This document shows positions 12,466 to 23,820 of a DNA stretch of 64,000 bases, one piece after another. The notes under the pieces were generated by a model that worked only from the letters and a program-made list of their open reading frames with translations, did not search any database and had not been told where the DNA came from. Both the position numbers and the translations under genes were made by a program. Origin of the DNA: Diphasiastrum complanatum (taxonomy: Eukaryota > Streptophyta > Lycopodiopsida > Lycopodiales > Lycopodiaceae); assembly GCA_029204225.1 (NCBI GenBank), contig CM055094.1:32103841-32167840 (forward strand). Reading direction: 5' to 3'. How positions within the stretch are numbered: position 1 is the stretch's first letter; the number at the start of each line of letters is the position of its first letter.

Positions 12466-14745
12466 ATGTCTTCATATGGTACACATTTCTTGGAACACAG
12501 TGAGAGATTAACATCTTCCAATTATGCAATGTGGAAGATCGGAATGGAATCATTATTGATTTTACAAGATGTAATGGATATTGTGAGTGGAGATGAAGAA
12601 GAACCTGTTGTGCCTAAATGTAGGACAATTGTTTGATAGTGGATTGGATGTCAAGTTTCAAGTTGACAAGTGTATAATCTCAAGAGAAAATGAGGTTATT
12701 GCTGGAGGATCTAGAATTGGTAAGTTGTACAAACTAGATTCTAGGGAGAGTGCTAACATTTCAGATATTGCTTATGAGACCAAGGTTCTTCAGGAGGATT
12801 TGTGGCACAAGAGATTGGGTCATCCCATTTTCAAAGCCATGCAATCTATGGTCAAGGAAGGAAAAATTGTTGGACTACCAAAGACACTGTCAAAGGAGCT
12901 TCTACCTTGTGAAGCTTGTGTGTTGGCAAAATCACACAGAAGGCCTTTTCCTAGATCAAGCATCAGAACAAAGCAACCATTTGAACTAGTGCACTCTGAT
13001 GTTCATTTCTCATCAACTAAGAGCAAAGGAAGAGCAAATTGCTTTGTTTCCTTTGTAGATGATTATACAAGATACTCTTGGATCTATATGCTATCTTCTA
13101 AAGCCATGGTCTTTGATGCTTTTTTTTACTTTCAAAGCTTATGTAGAAAAGCAGTTTTCTATTTCCAATAAGTTTAAAGACTTTTGTGAGAGAGAGGGCA
13201 TTGAAAGAGAGTTTTCTTGTTCATATACTCCTCAGCAAAATGGAGTTGCTGAGAGAAAAAATAGAACTTTGTGTGAATGTGCAAAGGCCATTAGGCTAGA
13301 AGCTTCTCTGCCTAAAGAATTTTGGGGAGAGGCAGTTGCATGTGCAAACTATCTTTGTAATAGGCTTCCAAATCTTGCAATAGGAGTAAAAACACCATTT
13401 GAGGATGTTATATAAGAAAAAGCCTAAGGTAGATCATCTTAGGATTTTTGGTTGTCTATGCTTTGTGCATGTGCCTTTAGAAACTAGGAAGAAGGAAGAT
13501 CCTAGTGCAGTTAAAGAAATTTTTGTAGGATATGCATTCACTAAAAAAACATACAAGGTATATCTTCCTTCTACTGACAAGAATGTTGTTAGTTGAGATG
13601 TGATCTTCCATGCAGATCAGAATTTTAACTTGGATGATGCACAAATCAAGGAGTCTCATGCAAGATCAATCATCAATCTTGATGCTGCTCAAGAGGCAGC
13701 GAGGCCGAGGCTTGAGGAGGAGCAAATTCAAGCTACCACACCAAGAAGATCTACACAAGCAAGATTTGAGCCAAGGAGGCTCACATATGATGAAGAAGGA
13801 AGGCAAGTGGAAGGTGAAACTTCCTATCATGCTCTCTTTATATCAAATGAAGAGCCTAAAGATGTCCAAGAAGCTCTTCAATCCAACATATGGGTTGAAG
13901 CAATGACCCAAGAGTTTGAAGCCTTGATGTCAAACAACATATGGGAGCTTGTGGAGCCACCAAACAACATGCATGTGATTGGATGTAAATGGGTATTTAG
14001 AATCAAGTATAATCATGATGGATCTATCAATAAGTATAAAGCAAGACTTTGTGCCAAAGGCTACTCACAAATCAAAGGTCTTGACTATGAAGACACCTTT
14101 GCACTAGTTGCAAAGATGGTAATAGTTCGAATACTTATATCTCTTGCATGTTTTCACAATTTAAGTATGTTCCAGATTGATGTTTCTAATGCATTTCTCA
14201 ATGGTTACCTTGAGGAGGAGAATTACATGGAGCAAATTCCAGGTTTTGTGAAAGAAGGTGATGAATCAAAAGTTTGTCTTTTGTTCAAAAGTCTCTATGG
14301 ACTGAAACAAGCACCAAGGTCTTGATATGCAAGGCTCAACTCCTATCTCATATCACTCGGATTTTGTCTAAGTGAATATGACCCTTCTCTGTATTATAAG
14401 TTTGTAGATAACTTTGTAATTATTCTTCTCATCTATGTAGATGACATCATTCTTTGTGGAAATAATGAGAAGCTAGTTGAAGAAACTAAGCATGCACTTG
14501 GTACTGAGTTTAAGATCCAAGACTTAGGAGTTCTTCACTATATTCTAGGCCTTGAAATAGTTTTTTGGAAAGGTCATGCATTAATAAGCCAAAGTTTCAT
14601 GCTCAAGAAATTCTAGATGGAAAATTGTAAAGGCATAGATACACCTATGGAGCACACTGTAAAAGTTCGTATGAAAGATGATGAAAAATCCTTTGAGGAC
14701 ATCACTCTTTATAGGAGTCTTATTGGCTCACTTCACTGTAATATT
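12466..14745 (+). pseudogene. Ty1/copia polyprotein relic: gag start, integrase, reverse transcriptase
   Basis: The ATG at 12466 opens a copia gag N-terminus (motifs SSNYAMWKIGMESLL, DVMDIVSG) for about 45 codons. Near 12597 it jumps to the end of the pre-integrase region (NVGQLFDSG), so the rest of gag, the zinc knuckle and the protease are deleted. The integrase has its HHCC finger (LWHKRLGHP, CEAC), first catalytic Asp (VHSDVHF) and Glu (QNGVAERKNRT). The segment with the second Asp is missing at about 13172. A frameshift near 13400 is followed by the FGCLCFVHVP region and the reverse transcriptase (WVFRIKYN, ARLCAKGYSQ, FQIDVSNAFLNG, YGLKQAPRS, catalytic YVDD at 14433-14444). Stops include TGA for Arg at 13594 and TGA for Trp near 14323. 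RNase H and the 3' LTR are absent past 14745. Confidence 0.9.
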
Positions 14746-14774
14746 ACATTGCTAGAGACAAATACTACATTGGT

Positions 14775-14858
14775 GGATGAATCATAAACTTTGTAAGCTT
14801 TATGTTCATCAGGATAGCCAATGAAAATACATTTATTTGTCCTATGATCTAGTTTCTT
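14775..14858 (-). pseudogene. Copia integrase C-terminal fragment
   Basis: The minus strand reads KKLDHRTNKCIFIGYPDEHK and continues AYKVYDSS, which is the conserved segment after the copia integrase core (KLD...KCIFIGY...AYKVYD). It abuts the truncated end of the plus-strand copia element at 14745 in the opposite orientation, marking a rearrangement or nested-insertion junction. Confidence 0.75.
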
Positions 14859-14863
14859 CCTAA

Positions 14864-14945
14864 AGAAATGGTTTGTGTGTGGTATTATGAAAAATGGATT
14901 TAGTCAAAAGTTTAATTCTGAAATAATTTGAAAGAGCAGCATGAT
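14864..14945. repeat. Dispersed repeat, copy 1
   Basis: The segment beginning AAATGGTTTGTGTGTGG and ending GAGCAGCATGA is similar to 26975-27055. Both copies sit next to fragments of reverse-strand retroelement genes. Confidence 0.6.
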
Positions 14946-15958
14946 AGTGGAAGTTCCTCAGGCGTCAAAGACAGCCATCGTTTGATCAAAAACTGAGGAG
15001 TCGTAGACATCCATGTTCTGATCAGAGTGAGTAAACAAATGTTATCAAATAGCAATGAAGTGCATTCAAATCACAACAAGCATTCATCTACATTATACTC
15101 AGATAGAAAAGCGTTCTGCTGCTATATTACATTGAAGCACAACAAAATAACAGTTACAACCAGAATGACGACGTAACTGGGAGGCTCAAAATCATTCCTC
15201 TCATGGACAAAGCATCACATAGAATGTGCTTGGATGATCCATTTATAGATTTCATCCATGTATTAACTACAATAAATGTTTGTCACCTAGTTAGATAAGC
15301 CATTGTACTTGGAAGTATTTGGCTTTTGTGACAACTGTACATTGTATATATGGTCAACGAATCAGGGAATGTTGACGCGGACGAGGACGCTGCAAATATC
15401 TCACTCGTATTTTACATGAAGTGGCTTTCTCTCACTTTGCAAATTTTGGAAAGTGCCTAGAACGTTCCTCATTGAAAATAGACGACCTTCGAGCGAAAAA
15501 ACCAACACTATCTTTAAAAAATGCAATGGCGCCCTTAAAAAGCCGACACTGTCCTTAAAAAAATGAAGTTGTCTGCCAAGTCTTCAATGACTTCAAATTG
15601 TTGAACTTCACATTTGAACTTGAAATTATGATAGGATTGGTTACCCTTTGCTGGAGATCAACCGGAAGCCCATTGTAGACGTTCTTCAAATAGTTTGGCT
15701 GTCTAAGTTGTGATTCCTGCAGGTATCAGATGAGCAGACGTAGAACCAAAATTGGTTTCACTTGACCCTAGATCAACGACCAATAAACGTGCAGGAAGAA
15801 TCTTGAAATAGAAATAGTCATTCACCAAGGAGAAAACTGTGGACTTAATTTCCAATAGTCCCCCTTATATAATGATGAGTTTGAGTTTAGAGACAAACAT
15901 GCCAACTACAACCGTGTGTAAGATCCCACTCTAAATCTGCATTGATCTGGGAGCTCCT
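14946..15958. other. No gene seen
   Basis: No recognisable coding sequence. The part near 15485-15570 carries blocks (GAAAAAACCAACACT, AAAAAATGCAATGG, CCGACACTGTCCTTA) related to the 72 bp tandem repeat at 4235-4510. Confidence 0.5.
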
Positions 15959-15959
15959 T

Positions 15960-16584
15960 CGGTTCAGTTGGAAAAGCCTAGCCCTTATGTGATCGATGCC
16001 ACCACCTACTATCCAAAATTTGTTGATCTTTAGATTTTTCATATAAATAAATCCAAGATGATAAATCTTCTGTGTTGTACAACATGAACCACCAAACCTT
16101 GTCTCTCATACACTCAAAAAATCTCACATGCCTTCCTTTTCCTTGTTGAATGCTCTCTAGTTTGTTGTCCTCCTCATCACTGTCATGCCATTGTCTTGGA
16201 ACCCCCGGATTTAATTGTGTCAAGTACTCTGTAATGTAAAACAAAGACTCTTGTGCCATCCACTTTTAGCCATACTACCTTCTACATGTGCTTTTTGGCG
16301 AATAAAATCTTTTAGGACTTTTATAAAGCGCTCCAAAAAAACATCCATCTTGCATTCACAGGGCATGCTAGCTCCACCTCATCAACAAGGTGAACCAAAA
16401 GGTGAATTTGGATGTCCATGAATGTTAGAGGAAGGCATCTCTCGAAAGCACAAATGATCTCAATAGCTTTGAGATGCATGCGCCTATATCTCCTCTGTCT
16501 ATGTCTTTTGAAGAGATCCATTTGCATATTTATCACATACAAAAATATAAAATGGTCATTAATATACGTGCAAAATGTGCTCAT
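15960..16584 (-). pseudogene. CACTA (En/Spm) transposase relic with DUF4218-like domain
   Basis: On the minus strand the block from about 16480 down reads IQIHLLVHLVDEVELACPVN followed by RWMFFWER. After a frameshift it continues as RFIKVLKDFIRQKAHVEGSM. This matches the order of the DUF4218 region of plant CACTA TNP2-type transposases (HL..HL..E....GPV..RWMYP.ER...LK..VRN...PEGSI). Downstream, an ORF of 93 codons (15978-16259) contains HDSDEEDNK and a Trp-rich stretch that may be the weakly conserved segment before DUF4216. Stops and frameshifts show it is dead. No CACTA-type terminal inverted repeats were found nearby. Confidence 0.75.
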
Positions 16585-16589
16585 TTAAA

Positions 16590-17221
16590 TGACGTTAAGA
16601 CTCTCAAGCAATACCTTGCAAAGGTCGACAATTTTGAGATAATGTTTTGTATATCTTCGGTCAAACAGCCTTTCAATGCCACCATTAATACATGCTGTCA
16701 AAATAAAATAGCTGAAATATTGTCATGGGGTTTCACGCAATCATAAATACACTATATGTATCACTAGTTGAACACATCAAATACATATACTTGTGGAAAA
16801 TCGCATATGTCGAGTAACTGTCTTTACATTACTCCTCTCTTTCTTTGATAAAATCCTTGGAGCATGAGTTGAACTTGCCCTAGACTCTTGTCCATCTTTA
16901 GTCCACAAGTGTCACATTTGATTAGAATCTTTTAGTTTTTCAAGGACTCATGCATACAAAGCTTTTGACTGATTGAAGTGCTTCCATAATAGAATATCTT
17001 GAGTCCAATGGTGATGTCAAAACTCAAAAATAATGACATGCACTTTTTAGCTTCCTAGGCCACCTACCGATTTATTGCCAAATTGAAAGCCAAGACGATT
17101 TCCCTTCCCAAAATGCCTTTAGTCCCACACTCATGCCTAGATGCTCCATGAAAGGGAAAAATGAATTTTCCATCCACTGAGCACTTTCTCCATGGAAACC
17201 ACTTTGTTTTGAGGTACCATA
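16590..17221. other. No gene seen
   Basis: Only short ORFs without family motifs. The stretch separates the CACTA relic from the LTR-like repeats. Confidence 0.5.
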
Positions 17222-18035
17222 TGTGAAAATACAAAAAATGAGGACCAAGAATGGATCCAAATCAGATCCACAAGAGTGATTGGGTGTTAGATTCAATTGA
17301 TCTACCAATCTACACAAAATTAGAGCTCATTAGATCAATTATACATCAACAAATCTAACAATAACAATAAATTATGATCAAAACTATGACTTTCTGGTTT
17401 CGCATGTGTGAAAACTTGTCAGAGTACGGACAACCAATCTACCAAGATTAGAGCTTATTAGATCAATCTAATAAGAATAATAAATTATGATCAAAACTAT
17501 GACTTGCTAGTTTCACACGTGTGAAAACCTGTCAGAGTATGGATACAAGCAAAGAATGAAATACACTAAGATTAGAATCCAATAGAAGCATAAAATCACA
17601 AGACAAATAGTGAAATTACTCAAGAAATGCTCCAAAACCACTTGCTTGTTGATTATGGCCAAGTGAGGCTCTATATATACACAAGAGCTGCTATTGACTC
17701 AGCTGATTTGGCACGTGTGAGAGTGCCTAGTCATCATAGGATTTACCAATAATCATTACAGGTGGGATCTCACCTACTAATGATGTTTTCACACGTGTGA
17801 GCAGTTCTACACATGTGTGAGATCACTCCTACCCATGTGAAATAGCTTTTCCTACCAATAAAATGATGCCAGGTGGCACATAGCTGGAAAACTAGATTTT
17901 GGCCATTTTAGCCACTAGATCTCAAATAAATGATATGTACAACCTTTATGACTATTCTAAATGACAAGAACATTTATTTCACATGTGCTTCACACATGTG
18001 CATTTATGATATGTACATAGATTTGGCCTAGATCA
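17222..18035 (+). repeat. LTR-like repeat A, copy 1 (about 814 bp)
   Basis: It starts TGTGAAAATAC and runs head to tail into copy 2 with no spacer. It carries a TATA box (CTCTATATATACACA near 17669-17682), and several palindromic CACACGTGTG/CACATGTGTG motifs. It lacks an inner ~70 bp block that copies 2 and 3 contain. No coding content. The promoter-like layout suggests an LTR, but the direct abutment of two copies would also fit a tandem duplication. Confidence 0.75.
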
Positions 18036-18915
18036 TGTGAAAATACCAAAAATGAGGAACAAGAATGGATCTAAATCAGATCCACAAGAGTGATTGGGTG
18101 TTAGATTCAATTGGTCTACCAATCTACACAAGATTAGAGCTCATTAGAACAACTCTAACAATAACAATAAATTATGATCAAAACTATGACTTGCTGGTTT
18201 CACACGTGTCAGAGTATGAACTACCAATCTACCAAGATTAGAGCTCATTAGATCAATTCTACATCAACAAATCTAATAATCAATTATGATCAAAACTATG
18301 ACTTGCTAGTTTCACACGTGTGAAAACCTATCAGAGTACGGGACTTCTAGTAGAGAATGAAGTACACTAAGATTAGAATCCAATAGAAGCATAAAATCAC
18401 AAGACAAATAGTGAAATTACTCAAGAAATGCTCCAAAACCACTTGCTTGTTGATTATGGCCAAATGAGGCTCTATATATACACAAGAGCTGTTGCTGACT
18501 TAGTTGATTTGGCATGTGTGAGAGTGCCTAGTCATCATAGGATCCACCAATAATCATCAATATGGCACATGGTCCAAGATTCCTAACTTATAGCCACCTC
18601 ATTTGAGGCAATTTTCCTAATTTATAGGGACTTCCACAAATATCTACTACAAGTGGAATCTCACCTACTACTGATGTTTTCACACATGTGACCAGTCCTA
18701 CACATGTGCGAGATCACTTTTCCTACCAATAAAATGATGCCAAGTGGCATATAGTTGGAAAACTAGATTTTGGCCATTTTAGCCACTAGATTTGAAATAA
18801 AATGATATGTACAACCTATATGAGTATTCTAAATGACAAAAACATTTATTTCACACATGGGAATAGGCTCCACACATGTGCATTTATGATATGTACATAT
18901 ATTTGGCCTAGATCA
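18036..18915 (+). repeat. LTR-like repeat A, copy 2 (about 880 bp)
   Basis: It is closely similar to copy 1 over its whole length, with the extra block CTAACTTATAGCCACCTC present. A TATA box lies at 18470-18480 and the palindromic CACACGTGTG motif recurs. It ends at TTTGGCCTAGATCA like copy 1. Confidence 0.75.
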
Positions 18916-19597
18916 AGCATGATTTTGACAATTTCACACCATACTTGTAGGTACAGTTCGAGTGACCTTTGTTTGGGTCAATTATGATAGGTGTAGCCCA
19001 ACATATGGGTAAAAGGGTCCAAAATGCCTTAGAAAACAGCTTTTGAGCTATAACTTCGATTTGGTTCACAGTTCTAAGGCGCCCCCATACATCCTTTCAC
19101 AAAATAAAAAAAATAGTCAGTATGGAGAGAGAACCAAGACTCTATGTTGTAAAACCCTAGCCTAGGATTTTTCTTTTCAATTCTTGAGTTGCTATAAGGC
19201 TCTCTCAAAGCTTTCTCTGGAAAATCCTCCACCTAGGAGGTCGCCCTACAGTAAGAAAGGTTAGTCAATCCATTCAACATTTGGTGAAAAATTGAGTGCA
19301 CAACACCGAATGTAAATACCCTCTTAAGAAATCCTCTTATGGAAAAAGCAGATTTTTGTTCAATTACAATTTTGATTCTAGGAATAATTCCTAGCCACAG
19401 GCACAATATAAGGCTTTTTCTAACCTTTGAGCAATTCATCGAATCTTCAAGTGCTCGATGTGCTACTTACCATAGCTTCCAAATGGCCATCTTTTTCGTT
19501 TCTAGGCTAGCTAATTGTCCGTTCGCTCAAATCATTGTAAATTCGACCCCGGTTTGCCTCACCCACTCAATCTTGTCTGGTGATTGCTATCACCTCT
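18916..19597. other. Leader-like non-coding stretch, reverse strand
   Basis: It lies downstream (minus strand) of the primer-binding-like site at 19598-19608, so it may be the leader and 5' coding remnant of a minus-strand copia element. No gag motif could be assigned with confidence. Confidence 0.35.
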
Positions 19598-19608
19598 CCC
19601 TGATACCA
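19598..19608 (-). other. Copia primer-binding-like site, minus strand
   Basis: The minus strand reads TGGTATCAGGG, matching the first nine bases of the canonical TGGTATCAGAGC site. The bases at higher coordinates, including a TATA-like ACTAGTATATACA (minus strand, around 19717-19729), would be its 5' LTR. The LTR start could not be located. Confidence 0.5.
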
Positions 19609-20727
19609 AGTTAACAACAACAAAATTGATCGATGTAATCACCATAACACATCATCAAGCACTTCTAGACAAGAACACAAACTGATTGCTCTCAAAAAAT
19701 TGTATATTTGCATTGTATATACTAGTACAAGATAAAACTACTTAAGTAGCAACTATGGGCTCGAGAAAGATTTGCCCATTGTCTAAAAGTAGAAGAGAGA
19801 AAATAGTCATCAAGAAGCCATAATATTGATACATGTTAATTAACGGCCCTCTCAACTTTCAAAAATAGTGATAATCATCCATTTTGAATTGCTAAGGTGC
19901 TTGGCTTCATTCAGAGCAACGCCATTACAAAAGCTGTACATGTCCATTGAATCATGCATACTACTTCAACAAATGGTTTTTTTTAGGAAGGTACTAGCTA
20001 GAAATGTTACAAATAGATCCGAAAAGCAAGAAAAAATGTTCAACAAAAAAACGTTCATCCGAAATGTAAATCTCCAAGATGTGGATGTACTTATTTTTAA
20101 TTTTGACTTGACGATGATGAATCATTCACAAAAGTCAAAAATATTTATCTTACAACTTAGGTTAAATGCATAACCATTATTTTCAACTCAACAACAACAG
20201 AGCAAAGCCGAGATACACAATTTTTTCATTAACGTTAGATTCTAACTTATGTGGGAGTATGCCAATAGACTTTGATGAAGAAGATTAGTCACCAACTTCG
20301 TTGGCTGAAAAAGAGAGCTAAAAAAAGGCATCAAGCATTCAATTAAGAGAAGTCAATGAAAACTCCTTGGAATTTATATTGTAAAAAAAACACAATTTCA
20401 AAAATATTTTGAATGTTTTGAAGATTTTGTAGATTTAGCATAACCCATACAACATAACAGAGGCTCTATAGAATATTTTGTAGATCCTGTAAAGAAATCA
20501 GATCACAAAGACCTAATTATGCCCCTTGATCTTTGGCAAATTTGGAGAGCACATCTAGCTTCATTACAAATATAGAAATAATGCATCAACTACACATAGA
20601 AGATGAAAACTCAATAAGAACTTGTCATAAACACTTAGATATGATATTCTATTGTCCATGTCCATACAAAAGCCATACAATATCACTTTCCACATGTGTC
20701 GATTCATATACATTAGATTGAATGTAT
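19609..20727. other. Possible minus-strand LTR, then no gene
   Basis: The first 150-400 bases may be the LTR of the element whose primer site is at 19598-19608. The remainder is AT-rich with no recognisable genes. Confidence 0.35.
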
Positions 20728-21510
20728 TGTGAAAGTACAACAAAAAGGACCAAGAATGGATCCAAATCAGATCCACAAGTGTGATTGGGCGTTAGATTAG
20801 ATTGATCTACCAATCTACACAAGATTAGATAGCACTAGATAAAAAATACATCAACAAATCTAACAAGAACAATCAAATATGATCAAAACTTGTACTTGCT
20901 GGTTTCACATGTGTGAAGACCTGTCTACCAGCAAATAATGAAGTACACTAAGCTTAGAAACCATTAGAAGCATAAAATCACAAGACAAATGGAGAGATTA
21001 CTCAAGAAATGCACCAAAACCAAGATTTAGCTTTCTTGTCAATTATGGCCAAATGAGCCACCATATATACACAAGAGCTGATGCTTACTCAGTTGATTTG
21101 GCACGTGTGAGAGTGCCTACTCATCAAAGGATCCACCAATAATCGTCAATATGCACATGGACCAAGTTTCCTAACTTATAGCCACCTCTCTTGATTTTAG
21201 GCAATTTTCCTAATTTATAGGGACTTGCACAAATATCTACTACAAGTTGGATCTCACCTACTACTGATGTTTTAACACATATGAGCAATCCTTGGCATGT
21301 GTGAGATCACTCCTATCCATGTGAAATAGCTTTTCCTACCAATAACATGATGCCAAGTGGCATATAGCTAGAAAACTAGATTTTGGCCATTTTAGCCACT
21401 AGATCTCAAATGAAATGGTATGTACAACCTATATGACTCATCTAAATGATAAATGTATTTATTTCACACGTGGGAACAGGCTCCACACATGTCTAATGAT
21501 GATATGTACT
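20728..21510 (+). repeat. LTR-like repeat A, copy 3 (about 783 bp)
   Basis: It is similar to copies 1 and 2 from TGTGAAAGTAC onward. It has a TATA box (CATATATACACAAGAG near 21062-21075), the CTAACTTATAGCCACCTC block, and diverged CACACGTGTG motifs. It is separated from copy 2 by 1.8 kb and is more diverged than copies 1 and 2 are from each other. Confidence 0.7.
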
Positions 21511-23589
21511 AGTCATAATGGTATTTACAAGATTTGATCAAGTTAGCTTTTGCCAATTTTAACATGTATGTGATTGAACCAATAACAAGAGGTCTATAAG
21601 CAACCTTATCAACTTGCCGAATTCCCAAAAATAGTAAATCCACTATTCTTAGGCCTTATTAACTTTATAAAGTCTATCTCTAAGTTGAAAATGCATATTG
21701 GCCTCAAAATTGCCAAATAAACTCAACTTAACTAGTTGACATTTTTCACAAATCCCATGAATAATTAGTCTCCTAGTTGATCACTAGTCATGATTAGAAG
21801 CTTGATTAGGATTGGGAGGAATGCTTCTTCTACATTGGCTATATATATCATGAGACCTGCCTATTTCTGTTGATCATGTTGCAAAATTATAAATCAAGCA
21901 GCCTATCATGATGGCCACTTGGGCATCCATGTGGCCTCACCTATTGCTGTAGCAGACAATAGATTAGAAGATAGCAGAGTTGAGCTATGCTCCCCATGTG
22001 GATGCCGCTTCCTAGTGAGTGAGCTATGGATGATTTAATCTCCTTATTGGACAAAAAATTTCCTTTGTGGATGAGCTTTGCTCCCCTTGGAAGAAAAGTC
22101 TCCCTATATGAATGAGCACTAAGATTGCCAATTATTTTTCATGTAGTTTTTGTTGATTCAATAGGATTGACTGTAATAAGCTCTCCAAATTGTGTGTGTG
22201 TCAACAATTTTTAGATCTTAGCTTCAATCTATTGTGGTTGATCATCAACATCGAACGTATTCTCTGAGTTTTTTTTTGAGAAGTTAAGACTATTGAAAAC
22301 CTATGAAAATTTAAATATTTTGTAATGGTCATTTATTTTTGCATATTTTGTATCATTTTTTTGTGAATTTGGAGAGATTTTCCTTGAAAAAGCATGTATT
22401 TGGGCAAAAAATGAGAAATTACTAAATGGTCTTTTTGTTCTTTTAAGAATTTTAACCAGTTTCAAAAGAGTTCATATCTAAGATGGAAGCTGTAAAAACA
22501 CTTTACATTGGTTGCTTTTCCATGAAGTATCCAACCAAAATACTAGAGAAAAGGTTGTGTTGCACAATAGGAGTTGGGTTGAATCAAGTTTGTATGTGAA
22601 GGTGATAGCTTCATTAGTCCATGTTTCACCTTTTTTGGTGGCTTGCACTCACTTTTTGCTCCAAAACTAAGAAGTAAGAACTAGTATTCCCATTGATCAT
22701 TCGAGCAAAGTTGGGTCTTAGAGAGGGTGAAATAGTTCTCGGAGAGGGAGAGGGCCGTCTAATAGTCCCAAGGAAGTGTTAAAGACCAGTGTAGGAGCAT
22801 GGAAGGGATTTCCTTAAAGGAATATTATTTGGAGATGATATGTATGGAGAGGGTGGGCTCTCCAATAACCATGATGAGAGAGATCGGGGTAAATAGGTCT
22901 TGCTTCTGTCACCCCCTTGCCTTGCTCTTGGTCATATGTTATTTCCAGTCTTAGCATCAGAGTTGAACAAAGAGGTTTATCAAAACTTTCTAGGGAAGAA
23001 TATCAAAGCAAAAAAAGGATGTCAATTGAGCACTTATCAAGAAGTTTTGACAACTTTGTGTATCACTTATGTCCTCATCTACAACAAACGTGCTCTCACA
23101 CTCAATATTCCATGATTTTTTGGATGCTCAAGGTTTGAAAAATTCACAACTATGTAATATGTCATTTTGAGCTCGTAGATTCAACTCCTGAGGCCCCTCA
23201 CAACAATGTTCAAGTAGCTCGCTTCTTGATGCTTGGCAGAACAATGAACATAGATTTGGATATCTCGAGTATGAAGCTCGCTCGTTGCTATCACCATGAC
23301 TTGTCGTTGTTGCCTTTGCTCGTTGCTCTTACAATATTTGTCATCGTTTAATCTTCTCTCATTGTGTTAATGTGTACTTTTTTTTCATTAATGTGTGCTT
23401 ATATCTTGAACATTGATAAAGTAGAAATGCATTCTATCAAACATAATATTGTGGTCTGACTAAACACCAAGGGGTAGGTTAACATGCCATGGGAATTATT
23501 TCGACAAGCGGACTTACTCCATTTGGCATCCATTATTGCCACAAAGGATATTGCAAAGGGGTAAGTCCACATTTTTGTGAAAGGTTGAG
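21511..23589. other. No gene seen
   Basis: A TATA-like GGCTATATATATCATG lies at 21838-21853, and two diverged copies of a GAGCTNTGCTCCCC block near 21990 and 22072 suggest old LTR-type DNA. Short ORFs (for example 22900-23138) lack motifs. Confidence 0.45.
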
Positions 23590-23820
23590 AGGTCACTTGA
23601 AGCGGAGTCAACCAATAAAAGAGAGTCTAAAAATATTTGGATTTATTTGTTATGGTCATATCCCTCTTGAAGCTAGATGTATAGACGATCGTAAAGGTAG
23701 AAAAGATTTTGTAGGTTATAGGGAAGTTAGTAAAGCTTACAAAGATTACCTTCCACCAACTTCGAAAGTTGTAGGTTTTAGGGATGTTGAGTTTGATGAG
23801 GGAAGTTCCCTAAGTTAAAA
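23590..23820 (+). pseudogene. Copia integrase C-terminal fragment
   Basis: About 75 codons read ESLKIFGFICYGHIPLEAR, DDRKGRKDFVGY, SKAYKDYLPPTSKVV and FRDVEFDEG. This is the conserved copia segment between the integrase core and the reverse transcriptase (LRVFGC, KLD...FVGY...KAY, SRDVxFDE). Sequence upstream of 23590 and downstream of about 23830 decays quickly; only scattered hints of the linker before RT follow. Confidence 0.75.

Noticed and set aside
19233-19614. Possible copia gag start on the minus strand downstream of the primer site
   Set aside because: An ATGGCCATTTGGAAG start is tempting, but the following sequence stops at once and no gag motif could be followed.
22900-23138. Two overlapping plus-strand ORFs of about 70 codons
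   Set aside because: Frames contradict each other and neither shows family motifs.
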